Of a stretch of DNA of 7,474 nt, positions 1-6,765 are shown in pieces. This DNA comes from Steroidobacteraceae bacterium (GTDB taxonomy: Bacteria > Pseudomonadota > Gammaproteobacteria > Steroidobacterales > Steroidobacteraceae). Positions within the stretch are counted from its first letter, which is position 1. Each line of letters begins with the position of its first letter. The stretch lies in assembly GCA_025927665.1 (NCBI GenBank), contig JAICKZ010000163.1, positions 1 to 7,474 of the forward strand, read 5' to 3'. Made by a program: the position numbers and the translations under genes. Below the pieces are notes generated by a model that was not told the origin of the DNA, did no database searches, and worked only from the letters and a program-made list of their open reading frames with translations.

Positions 1-413
1 GCAATAATAGTGACGGGACCACCCACGTATTGCACGTAAGCTTGTGCAAGTGCAATCGGGCTAGTATCTGGGCCCACTGCGCTGGCAAAAGTCGATGAAT
101 TGATAATCCGTGCGTCTTGTCCACCAATGACATTCACCAATGCGCCGAAACCTTCTTTGGGTTGATATGCCAAAGTAAATGCGGCTTGATCCAACTGCAA
201 TGAGTCATGCAATTGATCGAACTGGTGTGATTGCGTACTCGCAGTTTGATTGTAATAAGATGCCGCGACATACCCTGTTGCAGTAATACCTGAAGCTTCG
301 AGTACGCTGCCTAAAGTTGGCGCCATCTTCATGTCATCGGCTGCGAATACAGTGCTGGTAGCAGCTAGCAATCCCAACGATGTTGCGATTAAATATTTAA
401 ATTCATTCTTCAT
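1..413 (-). CDS. OmpL-like beta-barrel porin (BBP2 type), 5' part only
   Basis: I translated this from the minus strand; 137 codons are visible and the frame stays open to the left edge, so the C-terminal part is missing. It starts at ATG 413-411, with an AGGA Shine-Dalgarno-like sequence about ten bases upstream. Residues 1-24 form a clear Sec signal peptide: KNEFK, a hydrophobic stretch, then cleavage after VFA before ADDMK. The mature part alternates polar and hydrophobic residues as beta strands do. It shows the pattern I associate with the BBP2 (putative beta-barrel porin-2, OmpL-like) family: TGYVAASYY, LDQAAFTLAYQPKEGFGALV, GGQDARII and ALAQAYVQYV. The expected role is an outer-membrane channel of unknown substrate. 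It is divergent from motA and probably unrelated to it in function. Family assignment is from remembered pattern only; a generic outer-membrane protein is the alternative. Confidence 0.75.
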   Translation of the reverse strand, partial: MKNEFKYLIATSLGLLAATSTVFAADDMKMAPTLGSVLEASGITATGYVAASYYNQTASTQSHQFDQLHDSLQLDQAAFTLAYQPKEGFGALVNVIGGQDARIINSSTFASAVGPDTSPIALAQAYVQYVGGPVTII

Positions 414-446
414 AACAAACAATCCTCACTCACTGTGGTTAATAAA

Positions 447-476
447 ATTGCATCGTAAGTTAGATGCATCAATCAA
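447..476 (-). promoter_or_regulatory. weak candidate promoter of the porin gene
   Basis: On the minus strand a TTGATT (-35-like, 476-471) and TGCAAT (-10-like, 452-447) are separated by 18 bp and lie 34 nt before the porin start. The spacer includes one arm of a small inverted repeat, GCATC (450-455 region) and GATGC (463-467), which could be an operator. The -10 box matches consensus at only four of six bases, so this is a weak call. Confidence 0.3.
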
Positions 477-855
477 GACGTTTACTGCGAAGTGCTTGCA
501 TCACTACGCCCCCAACAGCAGGCGCCCTTCACGCCACTATCGTTAAACTCACAAATGCAGCATCCATGCCAGCGACAAGCACAACTGGCAAAACCCACTG
601 AAACATCGCAGTGCATTGCACCGTTCAGTCAGTCCAAATATTTATACAATTGGTTCGTTGCGCCAAATTTGCGCACTCGATGATGCCGCGGCACTCATTA
701 AGGGCAAAAACTGAATTGCTCAATCAAGTCTTAAGATTTGAAATCACATGCCGTTAACAATACGCGGACTCTACGTTGCAATTGTGGGTCCTCTTAACTT
801 CAATGCATAGCTCATCATCATTGAAAAAATCTATCGCGATTCTCCACCTCACACT

Positions 856-881
856 TAAATCTCGTCTCATGAGGCCGATGC
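856..881 (+). promoter_or_regulatory. sigma-28 (FliA)-type promoter for motAB
   Basis: TAAA at 856-859 and GCCGATGC at 874-881 are 14 bp apart, close to the flagellar sigma-28 consensus TAAA-N15-GCCGATAA. The first six bases of the -10 element, GCCGAT, match exactly. It sits about 35 nt before the motA start, on the correct strand. Class III control by FliA is the known mode for motAB in many enteric and related bacteria, so location and motif agree. The spacer is one base shorter than the usual 15, and the last two -10 bases (GC rather than AA) deviate. Confidence 0.6.
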
Positions 882-914
882 AGCAGTGTGCAATTTTGAT
901 CGCGGGATAACGAC

Positions 915-1772
915 GTGAATTTGATCATAGGTATTGGCCTGGTGCTGGGTTGTGTCATTGGTGCGTTCGCCTCGCATGGCGGCAACGTCATGGCGTTATA
1001 TCAACCTGCGGAGTTAATCATCATTGGCGGTGCCGCATTAGGCGGCTTTGTTATTGCCAATGGTTTGGGAATGACCAAACGCGCGACGATGGCTGTCATT
1101 GGCATGATGAAGGGCTCCAAGTATTCGAAGAAGCACTACATGGATTTGTTCGGCCTGCTTTATGACTTGTTCAACATCGCTCGTAAAGATGGTGTATTGG
1201 GTTTGGAGCGCGAAATTGATGATCCTGCAAAAAGCGCCGTGTTTAAGAAGCATGAATTGACGATGAAAGATCATCATGCGATTGAATTCATCCAAGATTA
1301 TTTGCGCATGATGGTGAGCGGCGAAATGAATCCATTTCAACTGGAAAACTTGATGGATATCGAACTGCAAACACATCATCACGAAGAAGAACAAGTGGCT
1401 CAAGCCATCACACGTGTATCTGATGCATTACCTGGCTTCGGTATCGTGGCCGCGGTATTGGGCATCGTGAATACCATGGGTGCATTGGGTGGGCCAGTCA
1501 CAGAAATCGGTCACAAAGTAGCGGCCGCATTGGTAGGTACGTTTCTTGGAATTTTGATGGCATATGGTTTCGTCGGTCCCATTGCCAATGGCATTGAGAC
1601 CAAAGTTAAAGAAGAAGGCTCTTATTTTACGGTGCTGAAAACTTGCATTATCGCCATGGTGCAAGGCTACGCACCACAAGTCGCGGTGGAATTCGGTCGC
1701 AAGGTGATGCCCACAGCCATGCGACCGACCTTTGTAGAGCTTGAGCAACACGTGCGTGGCAAGAAAGCGTAA
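915..1772 (+). CDS. motA: flagellar motor stator protein MotA
   Basis: MotA is the inner-membrane stator subunit that, with MotB, forms the proton channel and presses on the rotor protein FliG. The 285-aa product is close to the E. coli length of 295 and lines up with it without gaps over most of its length. Residues known to matter fall at the same numbers: R90 and E98 in the cytoplasmic loop (FliG contact), and P173 and P222 at the channel (ALPGFGIVAA and GFVGPIANG). Membrane segments are near 1-20, 32-52, 172-192 and 203-224. The C terminus carries the family block EFGRK...RPTFVELEQHVR. The start is GTG, preceded at some distance by a GGGATAAC stretch; a TTG two codons later is possible but less likely. 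motB follows after 5 nt. Confidence 0.97.
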   Translation: MNLIIGIGLVLGCVIGAFASHGGNVMALYQPAELIIIGGAALGGFVIANGLGMTKRATMAVIGMMKGSKYSKKHYMDLFGLLYDLFNIARKDGVLGLEREIDDPAKSAVFKKHELTMKDHHAIEFIQDYLRMMVSGEMNPFQLENLMDIELQTHHHEEEQVAQAITRVSDALPGFGIVAAVLGIVNTMGALGGPVTEIGHKVAAALVGTFLGILMAYGFVGPIANGIETKVKEEGSYFTVLKTCIIAMVQGYAPQVAVEFGRKVMPTAMRPTFVELEQHVRGKKA

Positions 1773-1777
1773 AACGA

Positions 1778-2776
1778 ATGAGCGACTCGCCACAACCCAT
1801 TGTCATCAAGCGTATTGCAGCTGCCCATGCACATCATGGCGGCTCATGGAAAGTCGCGTTCGCCGATTTCGCCACCGCAATGATGGCGTTCTTCCTAATG
1901 ATGTGGTTGATGGGTGGAACTACCGCAGAACAAAAGGGTGGCATCTCTCAATACTTCAAAAATCCGTCGGCAGTACAAGGCGCCAGTCCCACACCTTCAC
2001 CCACCGCCGTACAAGGCCAAGGCGGACCTAGTTCCAGTTTGATCAAGCTCGGTGGATCGACTGAGCTTTATAAAAACCCTGCGCCCGCCAAAGGTAAAGA
2101 AAGTGATGATCCAACCAAGAAAGCACTTGAAGTGGATCCAGTGAAAGTGGCAGAAGAAGATGCCAAGCGCGCCGCAGCAGCAAAGGAAGACGCAGTTGAT
2201 ACCGAGCGGTTAGATGCATTAGAGCATGACATTCATAATGCCATTGATCAGGAAGGGACATTAAGGCCTTTCAAAGATCAAATCTTGATCGATAAAACCA
2301 TTGAAGGTTTGCGTATTCAAATTATGGATAAAGAAAATCATTCGATGTTTGATATTGGCAGCGCCGTTTTAAAAGACTACAGCATGGCGGTATTGCTGGA
2401 ACTTGCGAAAGTGATTGCCAAAGTTCCCAATCGCATCAGTATCAGTGGACACACCGATGCGGGCAAGTACATGCGTCTTAATTACAGCAATTGGGAGTTA
2501 TCATCTGATCGTGCCAACGCCGCTCGCCGTGCTTTGCTTGCAGGTGGTATGCCCGAATCAAAAATTGGCCGCGTAGTTGGTTTGGCTTCCACCGCCTTGA
2601 TTGACACCAATACACCTGACAATGCCAGCAATCGCCGTATTTCTATTATCGTGATGAACAAACGCACCGAAGAGGCTATTCGGCAGGAAAGCGTTTCCTT
2701 ACTCGGCGTCGAACAGGATCGATCAAAAGGAGTTCATCCTACTGAAGAGCCTCCTTCCACTATTGCCACCGAATAA
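1778..2776 (+). CDS. motB: flagellar motor stator protein MotB
   Basis: MotB anchors the stator to peptidoglycan and supplies the proton-binding aspartate. The 332-aa product begins with a short basic, His-rich cytoplasmic tail, then one membrane helix at about 25-47 (WKVAFADFATAMMAFFLMMW). D30 is the equivalent of the essential D32 of E. coli MotB. The linker at about 50-165 is Pro/Ala/Lys/Glu-rich and presumably holds the plug and a flexible stalk. An OmpA-like peptidoglycan-binding domain spans about 175-298, with ISISGHTDAG, LSSDRANAARRAL and NRRISIIVM blocks typical of the fold. The ATG lies 5 nt after the motA stop, and no good ribosome site is seen, so translation is likely coupled to motA. 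The protein is slightly longer than the 308-aa E. coli protein, mostly in the linker and tail. Confidence 0.97.
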   Translation: MSDSPQPIVIKRIAAAHAHHGGSWKVAFADFATAMMAFFLMMWLMGGTTAEQKGGISQYFKNPSAVQGASPTPSPTAVQGQGGPSSSLIKLGGSTELYKNPAPAKGKESDDPTKKALEVDPVKVAEEDAKRAAAAKEDAVDTERLDALEHDIHNAIDQEGTLRPFKDQILIDKTIEGLRIQIMDKENHSMFDIGSAVLKDYSMAVLLELAKVIAKVPNRISISGHTDAGKYMRLNYSNWELSSDRANAARRALLAGGMPESKIGRVVGLASTALIDTNTPDNASNRRISIIVMNKRTEEAIRQESVSLLGVEQDRSKGVHPTEEPPSTIATE

Positions 2777-2839
2777 TCCCAAAACGGCTGTGGCTCCGGG
2801 TAATTTGCAGACATTTATGCAATTCTTGTCTAACGGTGG

Positions 2840-2868
2840 TTGACTCTGCTCAGTTCGGCCGGTTTAAT
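2840..2868 (+). promoter_or_regulatory. promoter of tRNA-Phe
   Basis: TTGACT (2840-2845) and TTTAAT (2863-2868) are separated by exactly 17 bp, a near-consensus sigma-70 promoter. It is followed by a GC-rich stretch, ACGCGCCCC, where the discriminator would be. Such discriminators are typical of stable-RNA genes under stringent control. Transcription would start near 2875, about 35 nt before the mature tRNA 5' end. Confidence 0.7.
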
Positions 2869-2909
2869 ACGCGCCCCGAAATCCATCGCTCTTTACAGTG
2901 TGGAAATAT

Positions 2910-2985
<76 letters not shown>

Positions 2986-3016
2986 TTTAAATCATTCACT
3001 TACCGATTCTTATCGT

Positions 3017-3032
3017 TCGATCATTCGATCGA
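3017..3032 (+). terminator. small inverted repeat, possible tRNA-Phe terminator
   Basis: A perfect 6-bp inverted repeat, TCGATC and GATCGA with a 4-nt loop ATTC, lies about 30 nt after the tRNA and is followed by the T-rich run TGTTTCCATTTTGTTTCC. It could act as a weak intrinsic terminator for the tRNA transcript. The stem has only half GC and the T run is interrupted, so it may equally be a protein-binding palindrome. Confidence 0.3.
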
Positions 3033-3051
3033 TGTTTCCATTTTGTTTCCA
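3033..3051. repeat. 8-bp direct repeat pair near tRNA 3' end
   Basis: TGTTTCCA occurs at 3033-3040 and again at 3044-3051, an 11-bp period or about one helical turn. Next to a tRNA 3' end such repeats may be integrase arm-type or other protein-binding sites, but no integrase gene is in the window and the function is unknown. Confidence 0.5.
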
Positions 3052-3129
3052 GAACATTAGTCAGACTCGAAAGGAATCGATTCGGGCAACCCTGCAGCGG
3101 TGGATCTGCTAGATAGCGCTGGCAATAAA

Positions 3130-5085
3130 CTAATCGTTCTGGCGATCGTCTCGTACATGTAATGCGTCAATGTTTTCTTTTACGCCCGAAAATTGCAACG
3201 TCTTCAGGTTCTTGGTGTAGTGCGGTCCAACGCACAATTTCGAGTTTTCGAGTTTAGGGGAGATCATCGATGTCGTAAAAATTACTTGGTGCTCTATATC
3301 ACATTTTGAAAGTTCATCCACGATGTAATTTTGAAAGTTTGCACTTCTATCAGGCTGCATTCCTTTGTCTTCAATATTATCCATCAGTATAAATCGCGGC
3401 CACCTAAGATCGTGATCTTTTAGTGAAAATTCGAACATCGAAAACAGAAGCGCGTTCTTGAGATACGTTTGCGAACTTGCGGAAAACCTTGAGCGACCGT
3501 CTACTACTATTCTATCTCTGCCAAAGTCAAACTCTACTAACTCCGCTTTATCGAAAGCTTCCTCAAGATGCAGATCTTTGCGAAGTGCCTGCGCACTCAG
3601 TTTTGCTATTTGCAACTCTACGATAGTCCTGCGTTCTTCCCTTTTGGTTCCAAGCTTTGACAATAGATTCTTTAACTCTTCGATTTGACGCGCCAGATCA
3701 CTTTTCGCAGATTCTTTAAGTGTCAATAGTTTTGCCAGCTCCGCTTTTCGATCCATGTCCTCTATGGATTTATCCACGTAACCTATTCTGTGCATTACTG
3801 ACGATATTTCCGCATCAACTGGAGCTAAACGGGTTTCGAACCCCGCTAAAGACAAACGTAAAGAACTACGTTCCGATATCAACTTTGTAATCTTTTTTCG
3901 GATCGATGCATGCATCTCTTTTTTATCTTCTAATAATTTCGAGGACTCTCTCAACTGGAAAACAAGTTCCTCACGTATCTTTAAGTATCCTGTGTTACCG
4001 CCCTCACCAAGACTGGCCTTACAAAGATGACAATCCGACATCGCTCCATTCTGGGAAATTGGCGTCAAACAAGCGGGGCAAAGTAAAAATTTTATTTGGC
4101 CCAGAAATTCAGACATATTTTTTGAGTCATCAAGCGCCTCAATTCGTTCAGCTATCGAGTGAATAAATTTTTCGGAGTCTTCAATATCTATTTGGAGATC
4201 CTGCTCAACCTGAGTCTGGTGATTTATTTCTTGATTGGTATCCCGTAGCTTTGCAGCAACTTGAAGAGCTACCTTGTCCCCATTTAATTTTTCTGGGGCC
4301 GCACGATTAACGTTTAGCATTTCTACTTTCTTAAGCAAGCTCTCGCGCTCTCCTTTCAATTGTTCTAGTTCCTGTTGAAAATTAAGTAGCCCAATGTCGG
4401 AATCAATTGTCCTTCCCAGCACGTTGAATATGGTCTTCAATTCACCAGATACTTCGTCATAAGAACGTGAGCAATCTCTTATTCGTAGCCTCAAATCATG
4501 TAACTCTAGATCATCAAACCCTAAGAGCAGCTCAGCTATTGCTAGCCTAATGTCTTTAGTATCGTATTTCTTTTCAATCCGAAAAATATTCTGGACTGGA
4601 GTCGCTTGATCAGAATAGATGAGCCTCATCAGCTGATGCATCGTGATATTTTGCTGCGCCTCAGTTTTTTGCTCTGGAAGATGTAGTAATCTAAACAATA
4701 TCTGAGAGAATGAATCAGTGTTTGAAGTTCTTCTCGCTGGGTATTTCAACCACAAATCTCGGTGCGATACTGCTACCTCATATGAACCCTCATAGATAAA
4801 AATTGGCGGGCTTGTGTCTGATTCAACTTCTCTCGATAAGGTAAAAGTCTTTTCGCCTAATATGACTTCTGCATGAACAGAGTCAGCTGATCTAGCCTCA
4901 GGAGTCCATTCGGTAACCTCGCCTCCTAAGGCAAAGAATATAAAGTCAGCGATCGTCGATTTTCCAGTGCTATTTTCACCTCGAATAATATTCACACCCT
5001 CGTGAAATCGCTCGTCGTATAGCGCCTCACCTGATTTGAGCACTAATAACCGACGCAATTGAAGTGATTGTTCAAATCGCATCAT
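3130..5085 (-). CDS. SMC/Rad50-like ATPase of an ABC-three-component system
   Basis: The 651-aa protein has the split ATPase head and coiled-coil layout of SMC, Rad50 and RecN relatives. The Walker A is GENSTGKST (36-44). Long heptad-rich segments span about 190-325 and 365-500. The C-terminal head lobe has a signature-like RFSASSQT (533-540), a Walker B FILMDNIEDKG (565-575), and a strand VIFTTS (601-606). The coils are interrupted by CPAC (336-339) and CHLC (352-355), a likely zinc-binding tip. The canonical Glu after the Walker B Asp is Asn (N570), with E572 nearby, and no His follows the last head strand. I read it as the ATP-driven sensor of an ABC-3C conflict system because of its two upstream partners. 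The start, one of two adjacent ATGs, overlaps the middle-component gene by 14 nt, so translation is probably coupled. GC seems lower than in motAB. Confidence 0.85.
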   Translation of the reverse strand: MMRFEQSLQLRRLLVLKSGEALYDERFHEGVNIIRGENSTGKSTIADFIFFALGGEVTEWTPEARSADSVHAEVILGEKTFTLSREVESDTSPPIFIYEGSYEVAVSHRDLWLKYPARRTSNTDSFSQILFRLLHLPEQKTEAQQNITMHQLMRLIYSDQATPVQNIFRIEKKYDTKDIRLAIAELLLGFDDLELHDLRLRIRDCSRSYDEVSGELKTIFNVLGRTIDSDIGLLNFQQELEQLKGERESLLKKVEMLNVNRAAPEKLNGDKVALQVAAKLRDTNQEINHQTQVEQDLQIDIEDSEKFIHSIAERIEALDDSKNMSEFLGQIKFLLCPACLTPISQNGAMSDCHLCKASLGEGGNTGYLKIREELVFQLRESSKLLEDKKEMHASIRKKITKLISERSSLRLSLAGFETRLAPVDAEISSVMHRIGYVDKSIEDMDRKAELAKLLTLKESAKSDLARQIEELKNLLSKLGTKREERRTIVELQIAKLSAQALRKDLHLEEAFDKAELVEFDFGRDRIVVDGRSRFSASSQTYLKNALLFSMFEFSLKDHDLRWPRFILMDNIEDKGMQPDRSANFQNYIVDELSKCDIEHQVIFTTSMISPKLENSKLCVGPHYTKNLKTLQFSGVKENIDALHVRDDRQND

Positions 5086-5578
5086 GACGATATTCCATTA
5101 GCCCAGAACGATCTTTAAGGCCACCTTTTCCGTTTAGCGGATGGTCAGCCATTATCTGAAGAAGTTCCCGATACCATGACGTTTCGCGAAACTTTACTTT
5201 TGAAAGAAGTAACTTAAGTTCGACTAATTTGTCGGACGAAAGCAGCACCACCTTGGAATCGAGAAGCGCCTTATCACTTAAAATTCCTCTGCCTGCAAGA
5301 AGCCTAGCTGCTGCAGATTGAATTTCACCAATTTGGAAAAATAGTCTCGATGCGTTCGCAATGTTCTCGTAAGGTGACGGCAGCTCTCTAAATGACGCTT
5401 TTGCTTTTATAAATGATTGAGGGAACTTGAAGCTCGTCATCAGCGAGGGGAACGCGACATAGAAATCGATTAATCGAACTCTATCCCATTCTAATTCGTT
5501 AGCATTGATATCCGCTGCCACACTCGATATCCGTAGAGAGCAGTGATAAGGATCGATCATTGGGTGATATGAAAGCAC
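5072..5578 (-). CDS. ABC-three-component middle component
   Basis: The 168-aa protein is soluble and mainly helical. It shows the pattern I recall for small middle components that sit between effector/adaptor and ATPase genes in ABC-3C systems. Near the N terminus is YHPMIDPYH (4-12), then RLIDFYVAFPSL (35-46), PSPYEN (67-72), an IQSAAARLLAGRGIL helix, and a C-terminal GLKDRSGLMEYRHD (153-166). It probably links the ATPase to the adaptor, perhaps through a winged-helix fold. The family may be the numbered MC5-like group, but I cannot fix the number. It starts at GTG (5578-5576) with a good GGAAGTGAG ribosome site lying inside the end of the preceding gene; an ATG at codon 7 is the alternative. 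It begins 3 nt after the upstream stop and overlaps the ATPase start by 14 nt. Confidence 0.75.
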   Translation of the reverse strand: MLSYHPMIDPYHCSLRISSVAADINANELEWDRVRLIDFYVAFPSLMTSFKFPQSFIKAKASFRELPSPYENIANASRLFFQIGEIQSAAARLLAGRGILSDKALLDSKVVLLSSDKLVELKLLLSKVKFRETSWYRELLQIMADHPLNGKGGLKDRSGLMEYRHDAI

Positions 5579-5581
5579 AGC

Positions 5582-6139
5582 TCACTTCCAATCAATGTGG
5601 CAATTGCCAGCGAGGTAATACATCATGCCTTGCACGTCTGAAAGATTGATAATTCCTGACGCGCCTACTTCGTCATAAAGCGGAGATAATAGCTCGTCAA
5701 AGATAAGCGCATCTACTTCGACTCTAGTCGCGCCTGCGGTTACTTTTGGGTGAACCTTAAAGCAGAAGAACGCATGAATTTTTGCGAGTATATGTGCAAA
5801 TAGAAACTGAGCATTTTCGGAAAACTGATGGTGCATTAGCTTCTTTGAAAAGCTTTCTTTAAGCCTCATCGCAGTTAAAACTGCATCTTCCCGCCCGCTG
5901 CTCTCTAGTTTCGTAGGCAAATCAATTCCCGTGGGATTTGTTTCTGCTTCCATAAAGCGCTGAAGTTGTTCAATAAAATCGGATAGATGCTTGTCGCTCT
6001 CGCTCTCTCTAGAAAATTTCTCAGCTAGCTCATGGAGATAACTATTTGAAGATACGTTTACGACCTTAACGATATCGCGTCCCGCCATATCTCCATAGAC
6101 GCTATTGTTGCTTAGCACATTCCTGGCGTCACTCATCAT
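5582..6139 (-). CDS. ABC-3C C-terminal-domain adaptor with N-terminal GDMAGRDI motif
   Basis: This 185-aa protein has two parts. Residues 12-25 are NNSVYGDMAGRDIVK-like (core GDMAGRDI at 16-23), a short Gly/Asp/hydrophobic motif in an otherwise disordered head. From about 35 to 185 is a helical domain ending in GMMYYLAGNCHIDWK (171-185). That ending, with the ILAKIHAFF...VDALIFDELLSPLYDE run before it, is what I recognise as the C-terminal domain shared by third components of ABC-3C systems. In that class the domain is normally fused to an N-terminal effector enzyme or membrane domain. Here there is no room for one, only the motif. The motif recurs at the C terminus of the upstream 81-aa membrane protein. 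It starts at the first of two adjacent ATGs, 9 nt after that gene's stop; the second ATG is equally possible. Amyloid-type signalling by the motif is inference. Confidence 0.75.
   Translation of the reverse strand: MMSDARNVLSNNSVYGDMAGRDIVKVVNVSSNSYLHELAEKFSRESESDKHLSDFIEQLQRFMEAETNPTGIDLPTKLESSGREDAVLTAMRLKESFSKKLMHHQFSENAQFLFAHILAKIHAFFCFKVHPKVTAGATRVEVDALIFDELLSPLYDEVGASGIINLSDVQGMMYYLAGNCHIDWK
6071..6094 (-). other. GDMAGRDI motif copy, N terminus of adaptor
   Basis: This encodes residues 16-23 of the 185-aa protein. Its codons are GGA GAT ATG GCG GGA CGC GAT ATC. The matching copy at 6161-6184 encodes the same eight residues with five different codons. It is flanked by N-x-V-x before and [IV]-K after in both genes. 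Confidence 0.9.
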
Positions 6140-6148
6140 GGGCTCTGC

Positions 6149-6394
6149 TTATTGTTTTATAATGTCTCTTCCAGCCATGTCTCCGCTTACGCGGTTCTTA
6201 GTCTGCATTACTGTGGTTCTGCCTTCGCCCGAAAACCAAAAATCACGACTCAAAAACAAACTTGAGATGCTTGCGAGAATTGCGAAAATAGATGTGAAAG
6301 CTTCGTATCCTGGTTTGGATAGTGCCCATTTGATAGAACAATAAAGAGCAGCGACGTTTATAACTAAAACGAAGGAAAAAACAATTTTCTTCAT
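6149..6394 (-). CDS. two-TM small protein ending in GDMAGRDI motif; likely effector
   Basis: This 81-aa protein starts at ATG 6394-6392 with only a weak GGA ribosome site. Residues about 4-24 and 32-49 are hydrophobic enough to be membrane helices, joined by a short loop (ALSKPGYEAF). Lys2-Lys3 and Arg50-Asp51 suggest both ends face the cytoplasm. A polar linker (DFWFSGEGRTT) leads to the C-terminal NRVSGDMAGRDIIKQ (67-81). The core is identical to the motif at the start of the next gene, 9 nt downstream. I know no family for the membrane part. By position (first gene), size and the matching motif, I infer a membrane-disrupting effector recruited by the adaptor. A membrane anchor for the complex is the main alternative. 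Coding is supported by the silent codon differences in the motif. Confidence 0.7.
   Translation of the reverse strand: MKKIVFSFVLVINVAALYCSIKWALSKPGYEAFTSIFAILASISSLFLSRDFWFSGEGRTTVMQTKNRVSGDMAGRDIIKQ
6161..6184 (-). other. GDMAGRDI motif copy, C terminus of two-TM protein
   Basis: This encodes residues 71-78 of the 81-aa protein. Its codons are GGA GAC ATG GCT GGA AGA GAC ATT, against GGA GAT ATG GCG GGA CGC GAT ATC in the adaptor gene. All five differing codons are silent, and the next two positions are I/V and K/K. Confidence 0.9.
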
Positions 6395-6765
6395 GGGCTA
6401 TCCGTAAATATTTAATTGTTCCGAAAGTTCGATGAGTGCCTCCAAGCGGGATTCGTAATTCAGTTCTTAACCAAAGTCCTCTATTCATCGATACTCGCAA
6501 CAAATGCGCATCTTTTCAAGTAGCACCATTTCTTTCCATGTTAACTATGCATATTGAGTCACAGTAGTACATGCAAGAAATTTAGCGCCTACGGTTTATA
6601 CGTAACAGTTGTAGAGAGCAACATGGCTCACGCGTCTCATACGCAACGAAATCGAATTGTCCGAAAAAGATCCCTAATAACTACATGCTGCGTCGTATCT
6701 CATCTTCCGACTAGAATGCTCATGAGGTATTTCTGCATGGAGAATAAATATCATCGTTTGTTATA
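6395..6765. other. intergenic region upstream of the ABC-3C operon
   Basis: This 371-nt stretch lies between the partial membrane-protein gene and the operon, both on the minus strand. I see no convincing gene. It should contain the operon's promoter. A minus-strand TATAAA at 6600-6595 is the best -10-like box, but the bases upstream of it match a -35 poorly. A TTGAAA nearer the operon also lacks a good -10 partner. The long leader that would result is untested. Confidence 0.5.

Larger units (their letters stand above)
414..914. other. divergent intergenic region between porin and motA
   Basis: This 501-nt stretch separates the divergent porin and motA genes. I see no reading frame in it with a credible start, ribosome site or protein-like composition. 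It holds the weak porin promoter at 447-476 and the sigma-28-like motA promoter at 856-881. Otherwise, the middle (about 480-850) shows nothing I can name. Confidence 0.6.

Noticed and set aside
331..683. Two plus-strand open frames between the porin and motA (331-546 and 492-683).
   Set aside because: The first overlaps the porin signal-peptide region on the other strand. Neither has a ribosome site or protein-like composition; both are Ser/His/Gln/Arg-rich in a pattern typical of noncoding sequence.
1038..2667. Several open frames overlapping motA and motB in other frames and on the minus strand.
   Set aside because: motA and motB are unambiguous by residue-level match, and the overlapping frames have no independent start signals or recognisable content.
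2805..2822. TTGCA/TGCAA inverted repeat after motB as a terminator.
   Set aside because: Five AT-rich pairs, an 8-nt loop and no T run; too weak to call.
3130..5085. ATPase as RecN or Rad50 of the housekeeping repair set.
   Set aside because: The motif details (paired CxxC tip, DNIED Walker B) and the operon partners do not fit RecN, or Rad50 with its SbcD/Mre11 partner.
6071..6196. The two GDMAGRDI copies as a recent DNA duplication or recombination repeat.
   Set aside because: Five of the eight core codons differ silently, and flanking DNA is not similar, so no recent nucleotide repeat exists.
5582..6394. Reading the 81-aa and 185-aa genes as a toxin-antitoxin pair.
   Set aside because: The 185-aa protein has an ABC-3C-type C-terminal domain and is tightly linked to the middle component and ATPase. 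Sharing a motif fits recruitment better than neutralisation, though it does not strictly exclude it.
6243..6503. An 86-aa minus-strand frame overlapping the start of the two-TM gene.
   Set aside because: It is out of frame with the two-TM protein, lacks a ribosome site, and the motif and silent codon pattern support the other frame.
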